A stretch of DNA of 64,000 nt from Sphingomonadales bacterium. Its GTDB lineage: Bacteria; Pseudomonadota; Alphaproteobacteria; Sphingomonadales; Sphingomonadaceae. Under the pieces are notes generated by a model. That model was not told the DNA's origin. It was given only the letters and a program-made list of their open reading frames with translations, and searched no databases. Positions 27,351-35,492 of this stretch are shown one piece after another. The stretch's first letter is position 1. Each line of letters starts with the position of its first letter. The stretch spans positions 1 through 64,000 of the forward strand of contig JADKHG010000008.1 of assembly GCA_016721875.1 (NCBI GenBank). Reading direction: 5' to 3'. Both the position numbers and the translations under genes were made by a program.

Positions 27351-27973
27351 TGCCGCGCTTTCCGGTTATCTCAACCATCATCGTTGCACTGGCAGTGGCA
27401 ACGATGATCGGGCTTGGTATCTGGCAGTTGCAGCGCAAAGGCGAGAAGGAGGCGCTGCTAGCGCTCTATGCCGCCAATGCTACCAAACCGGCGATGGCCT
27501 TTCCAGAAATCGGTCCAGTCTCGGACGACGCATTGTTCCGCCAATCGTCAGCCACTTGCATGAAGGTGGTCGAATGGCGCAGCCAATCGGGTCGCGATAA
27601 CACGGGCAAGCCGGGAATACTTTACATTGCCGAATGCCAGACCGGCGCCGACGGCCCGGGCTTGCTCGCGGCAATGGGGGTTGCGGACCGGCCCAATCTG
27701 AAACCCGACTGGAACGGTGGCATAGTCAGCGGAATGATCGTGACCGAACCCGATCATTACAGCTTCCTCGAACGCGCCTTTGGCGTGATCCCGACGCCCA
27801 ACCCGATGCTGGTGTCTGCCAATGCTGTGTCCGGATTGCGAACGCCTGCAAAGCCTGATCCGGCTGGCATTTCGAACAACCATCTGTCCTATGCGCTGCA
27901 ATGGTTCTTCTTCGCAGCCGCTGCTTCGGTTATCTATGTGCTGGCATTGCGCAAGCGGCAGGCGAAAAATTGA
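27350..27973 (+). CDS. SURF1-family cytochrome oxidase biogenesis protein
   Basis: 207 residues with the SURF1 layout: N-terminal membrane helix (about 8-25) followed by GLGIWQLQRKGEKEALL, a periplasmic domain, and a C-terminal helix preceded by NNHLSYALQWFFFA. SURF1 proteins help insert haem a into subunit I. The ATG shares one base with the DUF983 stop and has GGAGG just upstream. It closes the cox operon proper. Confidence 0.93.
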   Translation: MPRFPVISTIIVALAVATMIGLGIWQLQRKGEKEALLALYAANATKPAMAFPEIGPVSDDALFRQSSATCMKVVEWRSQSGRDNTGKPGILYIAECQTGADGPGLLAAMGVADRPNLKPDWNGGIVSGMIVTEPDHYSFLERAFGVIPTPNPMLVSANAVSGLRTPAKPDPAGISNNHLSYALQWFFFAAAASVIYVLALRKRQAKN

Positions 27974-28725
27974 GCATACCAGCCGACGCGTTTTTCTACA
28001 TTGTCGCTGCCATTGCCGTCATATTGGTCGGGCTGGGCAAGGGTGGCTTTGCCGGGCTGGGTGCAGCGGCGATGCCGATCATGACATTGGCGATTGATCC
28101 GGTCAGCGGCGCTGCAATCCTGCTGCCGCTCTTCATTGTACAGGACGCAGTCGGGGTCTGGGCGTTTCGCAAGAGTGTGGATTGGCGGTTGCTTGGCTGG
28201 ATGTTGCCGGGGGCGGCGGTGGGAACCTTCCTCGGCTGGCTGCTTGCGGCAAGCGTTGCGGTCTGGGTGGTCGAGGCGGCTGTCGGCGCGATAGCCATTG
28301 CCTTTGGCGCGAACCGGTTGCTGGCAGTGCGCGGAGGCGGGATGCGGTTGGCAAAGCCACAGCCAGAACCGGTCGGGCTATTCTGGGGTGGGGTGTCGGG
28401 CTTTACCAGCCAAATCGCGCTTGCAGGCGGGCCGCCCTTTCAAATCTGGGCGCTGAGCCGCAATCTGCCGCGCGATGTCTTTGTCGGCACCAGCGCGCTG
28501 TTCTTTGCCGCGATCAACTGGCTAAAGGTGCCCGCCTTTTTTGCGCTGGGCCAATTTACCGAGCGCAACGGTACATTGTCGCTGCTGTTCCTGCCGTTGG
28601 CGATTGCCAGCACCTTTGCCGGTGTCTGGCTGGTTCGCCGCATTGCGGCAGAGCGCTTCCTGACCGCGATCAATCTGTTGATGGTCGCGGTCGGGGCAAA
28701 GCTGCTATGGAATGCGTTTGGCTGA
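27970..28725 (+). CDS. TSUP (TauE/SafE) family permease, cox-operon copy
   Basis: 251-residue membrane protein with seven to eight helices and TSUP signatures VGLGKGGFAGLGAAAMPI and GFTSQIALAGGPPFQIW. Family members export sulfite, sulfoacetate or related anions. The start is TTG 27970, overlapping the SURF1 stop (TTGA). It converges on infC with only 3 bases between the stops. A second, only distantly similar TSUP gene lies at 29392-30135. Confidence 0.88.
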   Translation: MSIPADAFFYIVAAIAVILVGLGKGGFAGLGAAAMPIMTLAIDPVSGAAILLPLFIVQDAVGVWAFRKSVDWRLLGWMLPGAAVGTFLGWLLAASVAVWVVEAAVGAIAIAFGANRLLAVRGGGMRLAKPQPEPVGLFWGGVSGFTSQIALAGGPPFQIWALSRNLPRDVFVGTSALFFAAINWLKVPAFFALGQFTERNGTLSLLFLPLAIASTFAGVWLVRRIAAERFLTAINLLMVAVGAKLLWNAFG

Positions 28726-28728
28726 GCC

Positions 28729-29273
28729 CTATTTCGGCGAAAGCACCATCAGCATCTGGCGGCCTTCCATGCGGGGATAGGCTTCAACCTTTGCGGTTTC
28801 CGCCATGTCCTCGGCAACGCGTTGCAGCAAGGCCATGCCCAGCTGCTGGTGCGCCAGTTCGCGGCCACGGAAGCGCAATGTTACCTTCACCTTATCGCCA
28901 TCACCGATGAATTCGATGATCTTTTTCATCTTCGTCATATAGTCATGATCATCGATGTTGGGACGCATCTTGATCTCTTTGATCTCCTGCGTTCTCTGGC
29001 TCTTGCGGGCGAGATTGGCCTTTTTCTGGGCCTCATATTTGAATTTGCCGACGTCGAGGAATTTGCAGACTGGCGGGTCGGCGTTGGGCGATACTTCGAC
29101 CAGATCGAGGCCGACTTCAGCTGCTTGGGCAATTGCTTCGCGAGTGTACATCACCCCAGATTCTCGCCTTCATCGTCAATTACGCGAACTTTTTCGCTCT
29201 GGATGAATTCATTATAGCGCGGTCCACTTTTGACCGGTGGCGTGTTCATGCGCCGTGAGACTGGGGCAGCGAT
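28729..29273 (-). CDS. infC: Translation initiation factor IF-3 (frameshift in the assembled sequence)
   Basis: IF-3 binds the 30S subunit and proofreads the start codon. The C-terminal part from 29154 downward (VMYTREAIAQAAEVGLDLVE to MLMVLSPK) is complete, and the N-terminal piece reads PPVKSGPRYNEFIQ...DDEGENLG. The two join only if one G is added to the GGGG run at about 29155-29158 (CTG GGG TGA should read on as LGVMY). With that base the gene is 181 codons long from an ATC codon at 29273. AGGAG lies 8 bases before that ATC, and the predicted start AAPVSRRMN looks like other sphingomonad IF-3 proteins. infC genes in other bacteria use AUU-type starts for autoregulation. ATG 29249 is the alternative start. 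Confidence 0.88.
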
Positions 29274-29366
29274 AGCAATTACTCCTTTGTTTCAGATAGG
29301 CGGCCCTTACCGCCAAATTCCCTACAAATAAAGGGGCGATGCTTGGCGGCGGCGCTTTTGTAAAGC

Positions 29367-29388
29367 GGCGTTGCAGCGGAGCAACGCC
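29367..29388. terminator. 8-bp hairpin just after the second TSUP gene
   Basis: Perfect inverted repeat GGCGTTGC (29367-29374) and GCAACGCC (29381-29388) with loop AGCGGA, directly 3' of the minus-strand TSUP stop. A second short hairpin (CGCTTT/AAAGCG) adjoins it. No long T run, so termination efficiency is uncertain; it could separate TSUP from infC. Confidence 0.45.
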
Positions 29389-29391
29389 TGT

Positions 29392-30135
29392 TCATGTGGC
29401 AAGCCTGACGACAGCGGCAATTCCGGCCACGCCCAACAGCACCCCGACAATGCTTCGCCACACCGGTTCCGAGATTGTGCCAAAGGCCTTTGTCCCCATC
29501 CAGTTGCCAACCAGCACGGCGGGAAAGAGCAGGGCAGAAAGCAGCAAAATCGCCCAATCGACACTGCCCAGGGCAATGGCGGACAGCGTGCCTGCAATTG
29601 CGGTAGCGAAGAAAATCAGCAGCATCGACGCCCGCGAGACGACTGGCGGCAATTTGCGGCGCAGGTAGAAGGGGACAACCGGCGGACCCGGCATCGCGGC
29701 AAAGCCGGTGAGGATTCCCGCAGCGATGCCGGTCAATGCGACTTCCAACCGGCCCGGTACCGCACCCTCGCGCGCGGGCAACAGCACCAGCAGAAACGCC
29801 CCGATGGCAATCAACGCAATCAGCAGCCGGGCGAGATCGGGCGCGGTAACACCCAAGGCCCAAAGCCCCAGCGGCGTTGCCAGCATCGCGATGACCGCGA
29901 TTGGAATGGCGCTTGCCGTCTCTGCATCGGCATGGATTTTGCCAATGCCAACAGGGCCAATGAACAATTGCAACAGGATCGCCACCACCACCGCCTGCGC
30001 CGGTTCGATCACCAGCCCCAGCAAAGGCACAAGGATGATCGCCATGCCAAAGCCGGTGAGGCCACGGATGGCGGCTGCACCAAAGGTCATGGTGAGCGCA
30101 AAGAGGAAAGGATTAACGGCGAGGGGGAGGGTCAT
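29392..30135 (-). CDS. TSUP (TauE/SafE) family permease, thrS-operon copy
   Basis: 247-residue polytopic protein with eight predicted helices; TSUP features are RGLTGFGMAIILVPLLGLV in the first half and LTGFAAMPGPPVVPFYL in the second. Probable anion (sulfite/organosulfonate) exporter by family. Its ATG overlaps the phosphoesterase stop by 4 bases, so it is translated from the thrS-phosphoesterase transcript. It is only distantly similar to the TSUP gene on the other side of infC. Confidence 0.88.
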   Translation of the reverse strand: MTLPLAVNPFLFALTMTFGAAAIRGLTGFGMAIILVPLLGLVIEPAQAVVVAILLQLFIGPVGIGKIHADAETASAIPIAVIAMLATPLGLWALGVTAPDLARLLIALIAIGAFLLVLLPAREGAVPGRLEVALTGIAAGILTGFAAMPGPPVVPFYLRRKLPPVVSRASMLLIFFATAIAGTLSAIALGSVDWAILLLSALLFPAVLVGNWMGTKAFGTISEPVWRSIVGVLLGVAGIAAVVRLAT

Positions 30136-30995
30136 TGCTCGCCCTTCCCGCGCAAAGTCACCAGCCAGACATCGGGATGCGCGCCATAACGCAGCGGCAG
30201 GATCGAGGTGCCGAGTCCAGCCCCTACAAAAACCCGCTGCCCCTTATCGTTGATCGCTCCACAGCCAAAACGATCCCCATAGCGTGAGACATAGCTGATC
30301 GGACCATAAAGCGGCAGCACGATCTGCCCGCAATGGGTGTGGCCCGCAAAGACAGCGGCGACCGGCGACGGCAGGGCAGGGACGACATCGGGGCTGTGCG
30401 TCACCAATATGCGGGGTTTTGCGGGAAGCATATCCATTGCGCTAAAGGTGGCGGGGACATCGTCATGGTTCGAGAAATCGTCATCGACCCCGCCAATGAC
30501 CAACGGCCCACGCGCAATCGCTTCGTTCTTCAGCACCGCGATGCCGCCCTTGCGCAGCCCCGCCTCGATAGCCTTGGGGTCAAACCAATGGTCGTGATTG
30601 CCAAGCGCTGCGACCGTACCCAGCCGCGCCTTAAAACTATGCAAGGGGGCAGTGACTTCGCCGGGCGTATAGATATGCGTCGCCAGTCTTTTCTCGCTGA
30701 CCAGATCGCCTGGGATTAGCACCAAATCGGGTTTCAGCCGGTTGAGATCCGCAACGATCCGCGCCAGCCTTTCAGGCGGCATATCCGGTCCAGCGGCATG
30801 GGTGTCGGAGAGCAGCAGCACCTTCAGCGGCGGCTCGCCCGCTGGCCAGTTATCGACCTCCACCGTCGCGCGGTGGACAATGGGGTCGCGGGTGGCGTTC
30901 CAATAGCCTTTGCCCAGCAAGGCAAGCGTCAGCAAAAGCAGGATCGCGGTCCAGCGCAGCCAGCGGCGTTTGGTTGGGATGCTCCGACCGCTCAA
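30132..30995 (-). CDS. Membrane-anchored calcineurin-like metallophosphoesterase (YkuE-like)
   Basis: 287 residues: N-terminal membrane helix (about 14-32), then the five metallophosphoesterase motifs LLLSDTH, IPGDLVS, ALGNHDHW, LVTHSPD and FAGHTHCGQ in order. Relatives hydrolyse phosphodiester or pyrophosphate bonds in lipids at the membrane, for example UDP-diacylglucosamine; the substrate here is unproven. The ATG overlaps the thrS stop by 4 bases. Confidence 0.9.
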   Translation of the reverse strand: MSGRSIPTKRRWLRWTAILLLLTLALLGKGYWNATRDPIVHRATVEVDNWPAGEPPLKVLLLSDTHAAGPDMPPERLARIVADLNRLKPDLVLIPGDLVSEKRLATHIYTPGEVTAPLHSFKARLGTVAALGNHDHWFDPKAIEAGLRKGGIAVLKNEAIARGPLVIGGVDDDFSNHDDVPATFSAMDMLPAKPRILVTHSPDVVPALPSPVAAVFAGHTHCGQIVLPLYGPISYVSRYGDRFGCGAINDKGQRVFVGAGLGTSILPLRYGAHPDVWLVTLRGKGEQ

Positions 30996-33004
30996 CCCCG
31001 CAAATCCGGCGCTGCCGCCTCGGCCACCAGCATCGCAATGGCATCCTCAACGCTCATAATCCGCTGGCCTTCCTGCCCCAGCGTGCGGATCGCGACTTTG
31101 CCTTCCTCGGCCTCGCGGTTGCCGACCACCAGCAGGTGCGGGACTTTCGCGAGGCTGTGTTCGCGTACCTTATAGTTGATCTTCTCGTTTCGCAGGTCGG
31201 TCTCGACACGGATCCCCGCTGCCGCCAGCTTCGCGGTCACTTCGTTCGCATAAGCATCGGCGTCGGAGACAATCGTCGCCACCACTGCCTGCACGGGCGC
31301 GAGCCAGACCGGAAAGCGTCCGGCATAATGTTCGATCAAAATGCCGATAAAGCGCTCGTACGACCCAAAGATCGCGCGGTGCAGCATCACCGGGCGGTGC
31401 TTGCCGCCATCTTCGCCGACATAGCTGGCGTCCAGCCGCTCGGGCAGCACCCGGTCGGACTGGATCGTGCCAACCTGCCAGGTGCGGCCAATCGCGTCGG
31501 TCAAATGCCATTCGAGCTTGGGCGCGTAAAAAGCGCCTTCGCCGGGCAGTTCTTCCCAGCCATATTCTTCGGTCGCCAGCCCTGCCTTGACCACGGCGTC
31601 GCGCAGTTCATTCTCCGCCTTGTCCCAATCGGCGTCGCTGCCGAAACGCGCCTCGGGGCGCAGCGCCAGCTTGATCGAATAGGTAAAACCGAAATCCTTG
31701 TAGATACGGTCGGCAAGCGCGCAGAACTCCTGCACTTCCTCGACAATCTGGTCTTCGCGGCAGAAGATATGGGCATCGTCCTGCGTGAATTGCCGCACGC
31801 GCATCAGCCCGTGCAGCGCGCCATGCGGCTCGTTGCGGTGGCAGCAGCCATTTTCGTATATGCGCAAAGGCAGGTCGCGGTACGACTTGATCCCCTGACG
31901 GAAGATCAGGACATGCGCCGGACAGTTCATCGGCTTCAGCGCCATCCAGTCGGCCTCGCCCGAAATCACCGGGCCTTCATCCTCGGTATTGGGAACCTCA
32001 TCGGGAATCACGAACATATTCTCGCGATATTTGCCCCAATGGCCCGATTGCTCCCACTGGCGCGCGTCCATCACCTGCGGGGTTTTGACTTCCTTGTAAC
32101 CAGCGGCGTCAATTGCACGGCGCATATAGGCCTCCAGCGCGCGCCAGATGGTGAAGCCATGCGGGTGCCAGAAAACACTGCCATGTGCTTCGGATTGCAG
32201 GTGGAACAGATCCATGTCCGCGCCCAGCTTGCGATGGTCGCGCTTGGCCGCTTCCTCCAGCCGCAACAGATGCGCGTCCAATTGCTTCTTGTTGAGCCAG
32301 CCAGTGCCATAAATGCGCGTCAGCTGCGCATTATTCTGGTCGCCGCGCCAATAGGCCCCGGCAACGCGCATCAGCTTGAACGCCGCCGGATCGAGCTTTC
32401 CGGTCGAGGGCAGATGCGGGCCACGGCACATATCCATCCAGTCGTCACCCGACCAATAGACCGATAGCTCCTCACCCTCGGGCAGTTCCGCCGCCCATTC
32501 GGCCTTGAAGCTTTCGCCTGCATCCTTCCAAGTCTGGATCAACGCATCGCGCGCCACAACCTCGCGGCGCAGCGGCTTATCGGCGCGGATGATGTCGCGC
32601 ATCGCTTCCTCGATTGCGGGCAGGTCGTCCTCGGTAAAGGGGCCGCGCGAGGCAGGCGCCAACACGTCATAATAGAAACCGTCATCGGTCGCCGGGCCAA
32701 AGGTGATCTGCGTTCCCGGAAACAGTTTCTGCACTGCCTCGGCCAGCACATGGGCGAAATCGTGGCGGGCAAGCTCCAGCGCATCGGCCTCGTCGCGGGT
32801 CGTGACCAGTGCCAGATTGCAATCGCCGTCGAAGGGGCGGGTCGCATCGCGCAACTCGCCATCGACGCGCGCGGCAATGGTGGCCTTGGCCAGACCGGGA
32901 CCGATGGCGGCGGCAATGTCCGCCGGGGTAGTGCCGCGCGCGACTTCACGGGCAGAGCCATCGGGAAGGGTGACGCGGATCATCTCGGAGGCTTCAAGGG
33001 ACAT
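30992..33004 (-). CDS. thrS: Threonyl-tRNA synthetase
   Basis: 670-residue class II synthetase. N-terminal TGS domain (IRVTLPDGSAREVARG), editing domain with HDFAHVLAEAVQ and zinc-site residues, catalytic core with MNCPAHVLIFRQG, the CHRNEPHGALHGLMRVR segment and a C-terminal anticodon-binding domain. I use ATG 33004; ATG 32983 (MIRVTLPDG) is equally possible, and neither has a clear ribosome-binding site. It leads an operon thrS-phosphoesterase-TSUP with infC further downstream, so the classic thrS-infC linkage is kept but interrupted by two genes. Confidence 0.97.
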   Translation of the reverse strand: MSLEASEMIRVTLPDGSAREVARGTTPADIAAAIGPGLAKATIAARVDGELRDATRPFDGDCNLALVTTRDEADALELARHDFAHVLAEAVQKLFPGTQITFGPATDDGFYYDVLAPASRGPFTEDDLPAIEEAMRDIIRADKPLRREVVARDALIQTWKDAGESFKAEWAAELPEGEELSVYWSGDDWMDMCRGPHLPSTGKLDPAAFKLMRVAGAYWRGDQNNAQLTRIYGTGWLNKKQLDAHLLRLEEAAKRDHRKLGADMDLFHLQSEAHGSVFWHPHGFTIWRALEAYMRRAIDAAGYKEVKTPQVMDARQWEQSGHWGKYRENMFVIPDEVPNTEDEGPVISGEADWMALKPMNCPAHVLIFRQGIKSYRDLPLRIYENGCCHRNEPHGALHGLMRVRQFTQDDAHIFCREDQIVEEVQEFCALADRIYKDFGFTYSIKLALRPEARFGSDADWDKAENELRDAVVKAGLATEEYGWEELPGEGAFYAPKLEWHLTDAIGRTWQVGTIQSDRVLPERLDASYVGEDGGKHRPVMLHRAIFGSYERFIGILIEHYAGRFPVWLAPVQAVVATIVSDADAYANEVTAKLAAAGIRVETDLRNEKINYKVREHSLAKVPHLLVVGNREAEEGKVAIRTLGQEGQRIMSVEDAIAMLVAEAAAPDLRG

Positions 33005-33092
33005 TGGGGAATTTGGTGCTTTCTGTATTGGTCGGAGCCGACCCTTTGCCAGCCCAGCGCAATGGCCGCAACCCCGCAGACAAGCGGCAAAG

Positions 33093-33198
33093 TTGACAAA
33101 GTTGACACCAAGGAAGGGCTTCAATGACAAGCAAGGCAATCAAAATGACAAGTAACATTGACATATGAGCGACTCGACTGTAAAGGTCGCTTGTCATT
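33093..33198. promoter_or_regulatory. Divergent control region with repeated AATGACAAG boxes
   Basis: The gap between thrS and the second XRE module holds AATGACAAG at 33123-33131 and 33144-33152, and its inverse CTTGTCATT at 33190-33198. TTGACA occurs at 33093, 33102 and 33158. TTGACA 33158-33163 with TAAAGG 33181-33186 (17-base spacer) is a possible promoter for the rightward genes. The boxes, 21 and about 46 bases apart, suit a repressor such as the XRE protein encoded at 34214. Regulation is inferred. Confidence 0.5.
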
Positions 33199-33216
33199 GC
33201 CGGAAAGGACACCGAA

Positions 33217-33819
33217 ATGGTCGAAGTCGAAATCAATGCCGAAAGCAGACTCAACCCGCCCCTGTTGTGGGGCATTGCCTTTGTTGTTGCGATGTTCGGC
33301 GCGGGCATTTTTGCGCGTTGGGTTGATCTCAACAGCTTCTGGAGCATGGCGATCATGATCCCGCCGATGCTGCTGCTGTTCCCTATGGTGAAGTCCGGGC
33401 AAAGGCGTCAGGCGGCGGTGTGCGGCAATGTGTCGCCGGCGATCAATGCCTATAACCGGCGGATGCTGATCTGGTCGTTTGCTTATGTTGCGGCCTTGTT
33501 TGGGGCAATATCAATCCATGATGCGATCAAGCCGACCGGGCCCCTATTGTGGCTGATTGCGATCCTGCCTGCGTTGCCGATCCTCTATTTCGTCTGGGCG
33601 CTGGGTCGCTATCTGGTCGAGGAAACCGACGAATATATCCGCATGAAACAGGTCTCCGCCGCGCTTTTTGCGACCGGCGTGTTGCTGGTGCTGGCAACGG
33701 TTTGGGGTTTTCTGGAAACTTTCGGCGTGGTCATCCATGTCCCGACCTGGGCAGCAGTGCCGGTCTGGGCCATTGGACTGGGTCTTGGCCATTTCTACAA
33801 CAAGGTGAGGGGCGTATGA
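33217..33819 (+). CDS. Multi-pass membrane protein of the second XRE module
   Basis: 200 residues with about six hydrophobic helices and a polar N-terminus (MVEVEINAESRLNPPLLWG). Charged segments between helices include LVEETDEYIRMKQVSAALF, which resembles DUF2178-type proteins. GGAAAGGA precedes the ATG. It overlaps the following membrane-protein gene by 4 bases. Function unknown; the linkage to a tiny HTH regulator parallels 5719-6360. Confidence 0.75.
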   Translation: MVEVEINAESRLNPPLLWGIAFVVAMFGAGIFARWVDLNSFWSMAIMIPPMLLLFPMVKSGQRRQAAVCGNVSPAINAYNRRMLIWSFAYVAALFGAISIHDAIKPTGPLLWLIAILPALPILYFVWALGRYLVEETDEYIRMKQVSAALFATGVLLVLATVWGFLETFGVVIHVPTWAAVPVWAIGLGLGHFYNKVRGV

Positions 33820-34217
33820 AAACCGCAGAGGAAATCAAGGCAGAGGTTCAGGCGGTAAACGCTTTCTGGATGAAAATCTGGCTTGGCGTTATGGTCGCTT
33901 GCGTATTTTTCGATGCGGTATTGGGCTTCAGCGGTGCCGCTAAAATCATCTCAATCCTGATTTTTCCGGTTGGCCTATTTTTGGAAGTCAGGCGCGCGAC
34001 GACGGCGGGTGATCAGTTCGCAGCTTTTTCTGCCTATCGCACGTCTGCGATCATGATGACCTCCGCCGTTGTAGGCGTATTGATTGAGTCAGCAGCTGAA
34101 CGTGAGGGGATCAATATAGGTATAGAGACATTTTACATACTCATCCTCTTCGGAGGAGCGGGTCTGTTGGGAATGACCCTCTACGACCGCTACATCGCAC
34201 GTGGCGATTCCGAATGA
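33816..34217 (+). CDS. Second small membrane protein of the XRE module
   Basis: 133 residues, four predicted helices, with a short charged N-terminus (MKTAEEIKAEVQAVN). The start ATG 33816 overlaps the previous stop (ATGA) and its own stop overlaps the XRE gene, so three genes are translationally coupled. I do not recognise a named family; it has the size and layout of the 140-residue protein at 5719-6141. Confidence 0.75.
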   Translation: MKTAEEIKAEVQAVNAFWMKIWLGVMVACVFFDAVLGFSGAAKIISILIFPVGLFLEVRRATTAGDQFAAFSAYRTSAIMMTSAVVGVLIESAAEREGINIGIETFYILILFGGAGLLGMTLYDRYIARGDSE

Positions 34218-34405
34218 AAAACCGCCTCAAAGTCCTGCGCGCCGAGCGTGACTGGAGCCAGCAGGATCTGGCCGATGCGCTCGCGGTATCGCGGCAATCG
34301 GTCAATGCGATCGAGACCGGGAAATATGACCCGTCGCTGCCGCTCGCGTTCCGCATATCGGACGTTTTTGAAATGCCGATCGAAGCGATTTTTTCCCGCG
34401 ACTGA
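34214..34405 (+). CDS. Small XRE-family HTH regulator, second copy
   Basis: 63-residue Cro/C1-type helix-turn-helix with KNRLKVLRAERDWSQQDLAD and VSRQSVNAIETGKYDPSLPL, clearly the same subfamily as 6145-6360. It has no other domain. It ends the three-gene coupled module and most likely autoregulates through the AATGACAAG boxes upstream of 33217. Confidence 0.88.
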   Translation: MKNRLKVLRAERDWSQQDLADALAVSRQSVNAIETGKYDPSLPLAFRISDVFEMPIEAIFSRD

Positions 34406-34437
34406 ACCGCAAAATTTTCTAATCGAAAGGACTTGCC

Positions 34438-35410
34438 ATGTTTCGCAAGCAGACGAGTTTTGACCGCTTTCTGGCGCTTGCCATAGCCGTTGCATTTGCC
34501 GTTTCGGCCTCACCCTCGCGTGCCGCAGCGCTGAAAGAATGCGCCGTCCCCGATCTTGCCACAACGCCGGTAGAGCGGCTTGGAGGCAAAAGGTTCAGCG
34601 TAGAAGTGCGGGGCACCGGCCCCGACGTGGTGCTGATCCCCGGCCTGTCAACCTCGCGTAGCGTATGGGACAAGGACGGTCAAGGCGTTGGATGGCAAAT
34701 ATCGGCTGCACCTTGTCCAGATACGCGGCTTTGGCGATGATGCTGGTGTCAATGGTGAAGGACCGGTGCTTGAGCCCTTTGTCGCCGAACTGGCCGACTA
34801 TATCGACGATGAAATTACCAATAAAGGGCGCGCTGCCCCTGCTATCATCGGGCATTCGCTTGGTGGGTTGACGGCGCTGATGATTGGCGCGCGCTATCCG
34901 CAGCTTGCTGGGCGGCTGATGATTGTCGACTCGTTGCCCTTTATAGGCACAATGGTTGATCCGGGCGCGACCGTTGCCACAATCGAACCCAGAGCCAAAG
35001 CAATGGCGGACGGAATGCGCGCGCGTCCCTCTGCTGCTGCCAGAACACCGATCACGGCTGATCCCGGCCCCATGAGCTTGGCTGGCTTCATGAGTCTGCG
35101 TCCCGAGGGCCGCATTGCTGTAGCCAATTTGATTGCAGGCGCCGACAGCCGGGTTACGGCGCAGCTCTTCTACGAAGACAGCATCACCGATATGCGGCCT
35201 GAATTGGCAAAAATCAGCGCGCCGGTGCTGCTGCTTTACGCGCATGATGCCAGCTTGATGTCAGCAGACGAAATAACCAAAACCTTTGAACCGCAATTTG
35301 CGGGAGTTGCAAATTTCAAGGCTCAGCGTGTCGAGAACAGTCGTCACTTCATCATGCTCGATCAGCCAGATATATTTCATGCAGCCGTGAAGGCGTTTGT
35401 CGAACATTGA
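34438..35410 (+). CDS. Secreted alpha/beta hydrolase (frameshift in the assembled sequence)
   Basis: Two overlapping frames form one alpha/beta hydrolase. The first (34438 to about 34677) has a signal peptide ending ASPSRA, then VVLIPGLSTSRSVWDKD. The second (from about 34680) continues VKALDGKYRLHLVQIRGFG, the nucleophile elbow GHSLGG and a C-terminal HFIMLDQP with the catalytic His. Removing one G of GG at 34678-34679 joins them into 323 residues. AAAGGA lies well placed before the ATG. Substrate unknown. The sequence between the two halves is otherwise intact, which argues against an old pseudogene. Confidence 0.78.
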
Positions 35411-35492
35411 TCCGCTGCCTTTGTCGCTGTCTTGACAAGGTTGCGGCTGCCTGCGCAACTGTGCGGGCAACCATCAGGGGGAAAACCGCACC

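Noticed and set aside
30974..32467. 497-codon plus-strand frame
   Set aside because: Antisense shadow of thrS, caused by GC-rich third positions.
33549..33815. In-frame upstream extension of the 133-residue membrane protein
   Set aside because: It overlaps the coding sequence of the preceding membrane protein; the ATGA overlap at 33816 marks the real start.
34438..35410. Two separate hydrolase fragments as real genes
   Set aside because: Neither half has a complete fold and a single-base change unites signal peptide, oxyanion loop, nucleophile and His in order.
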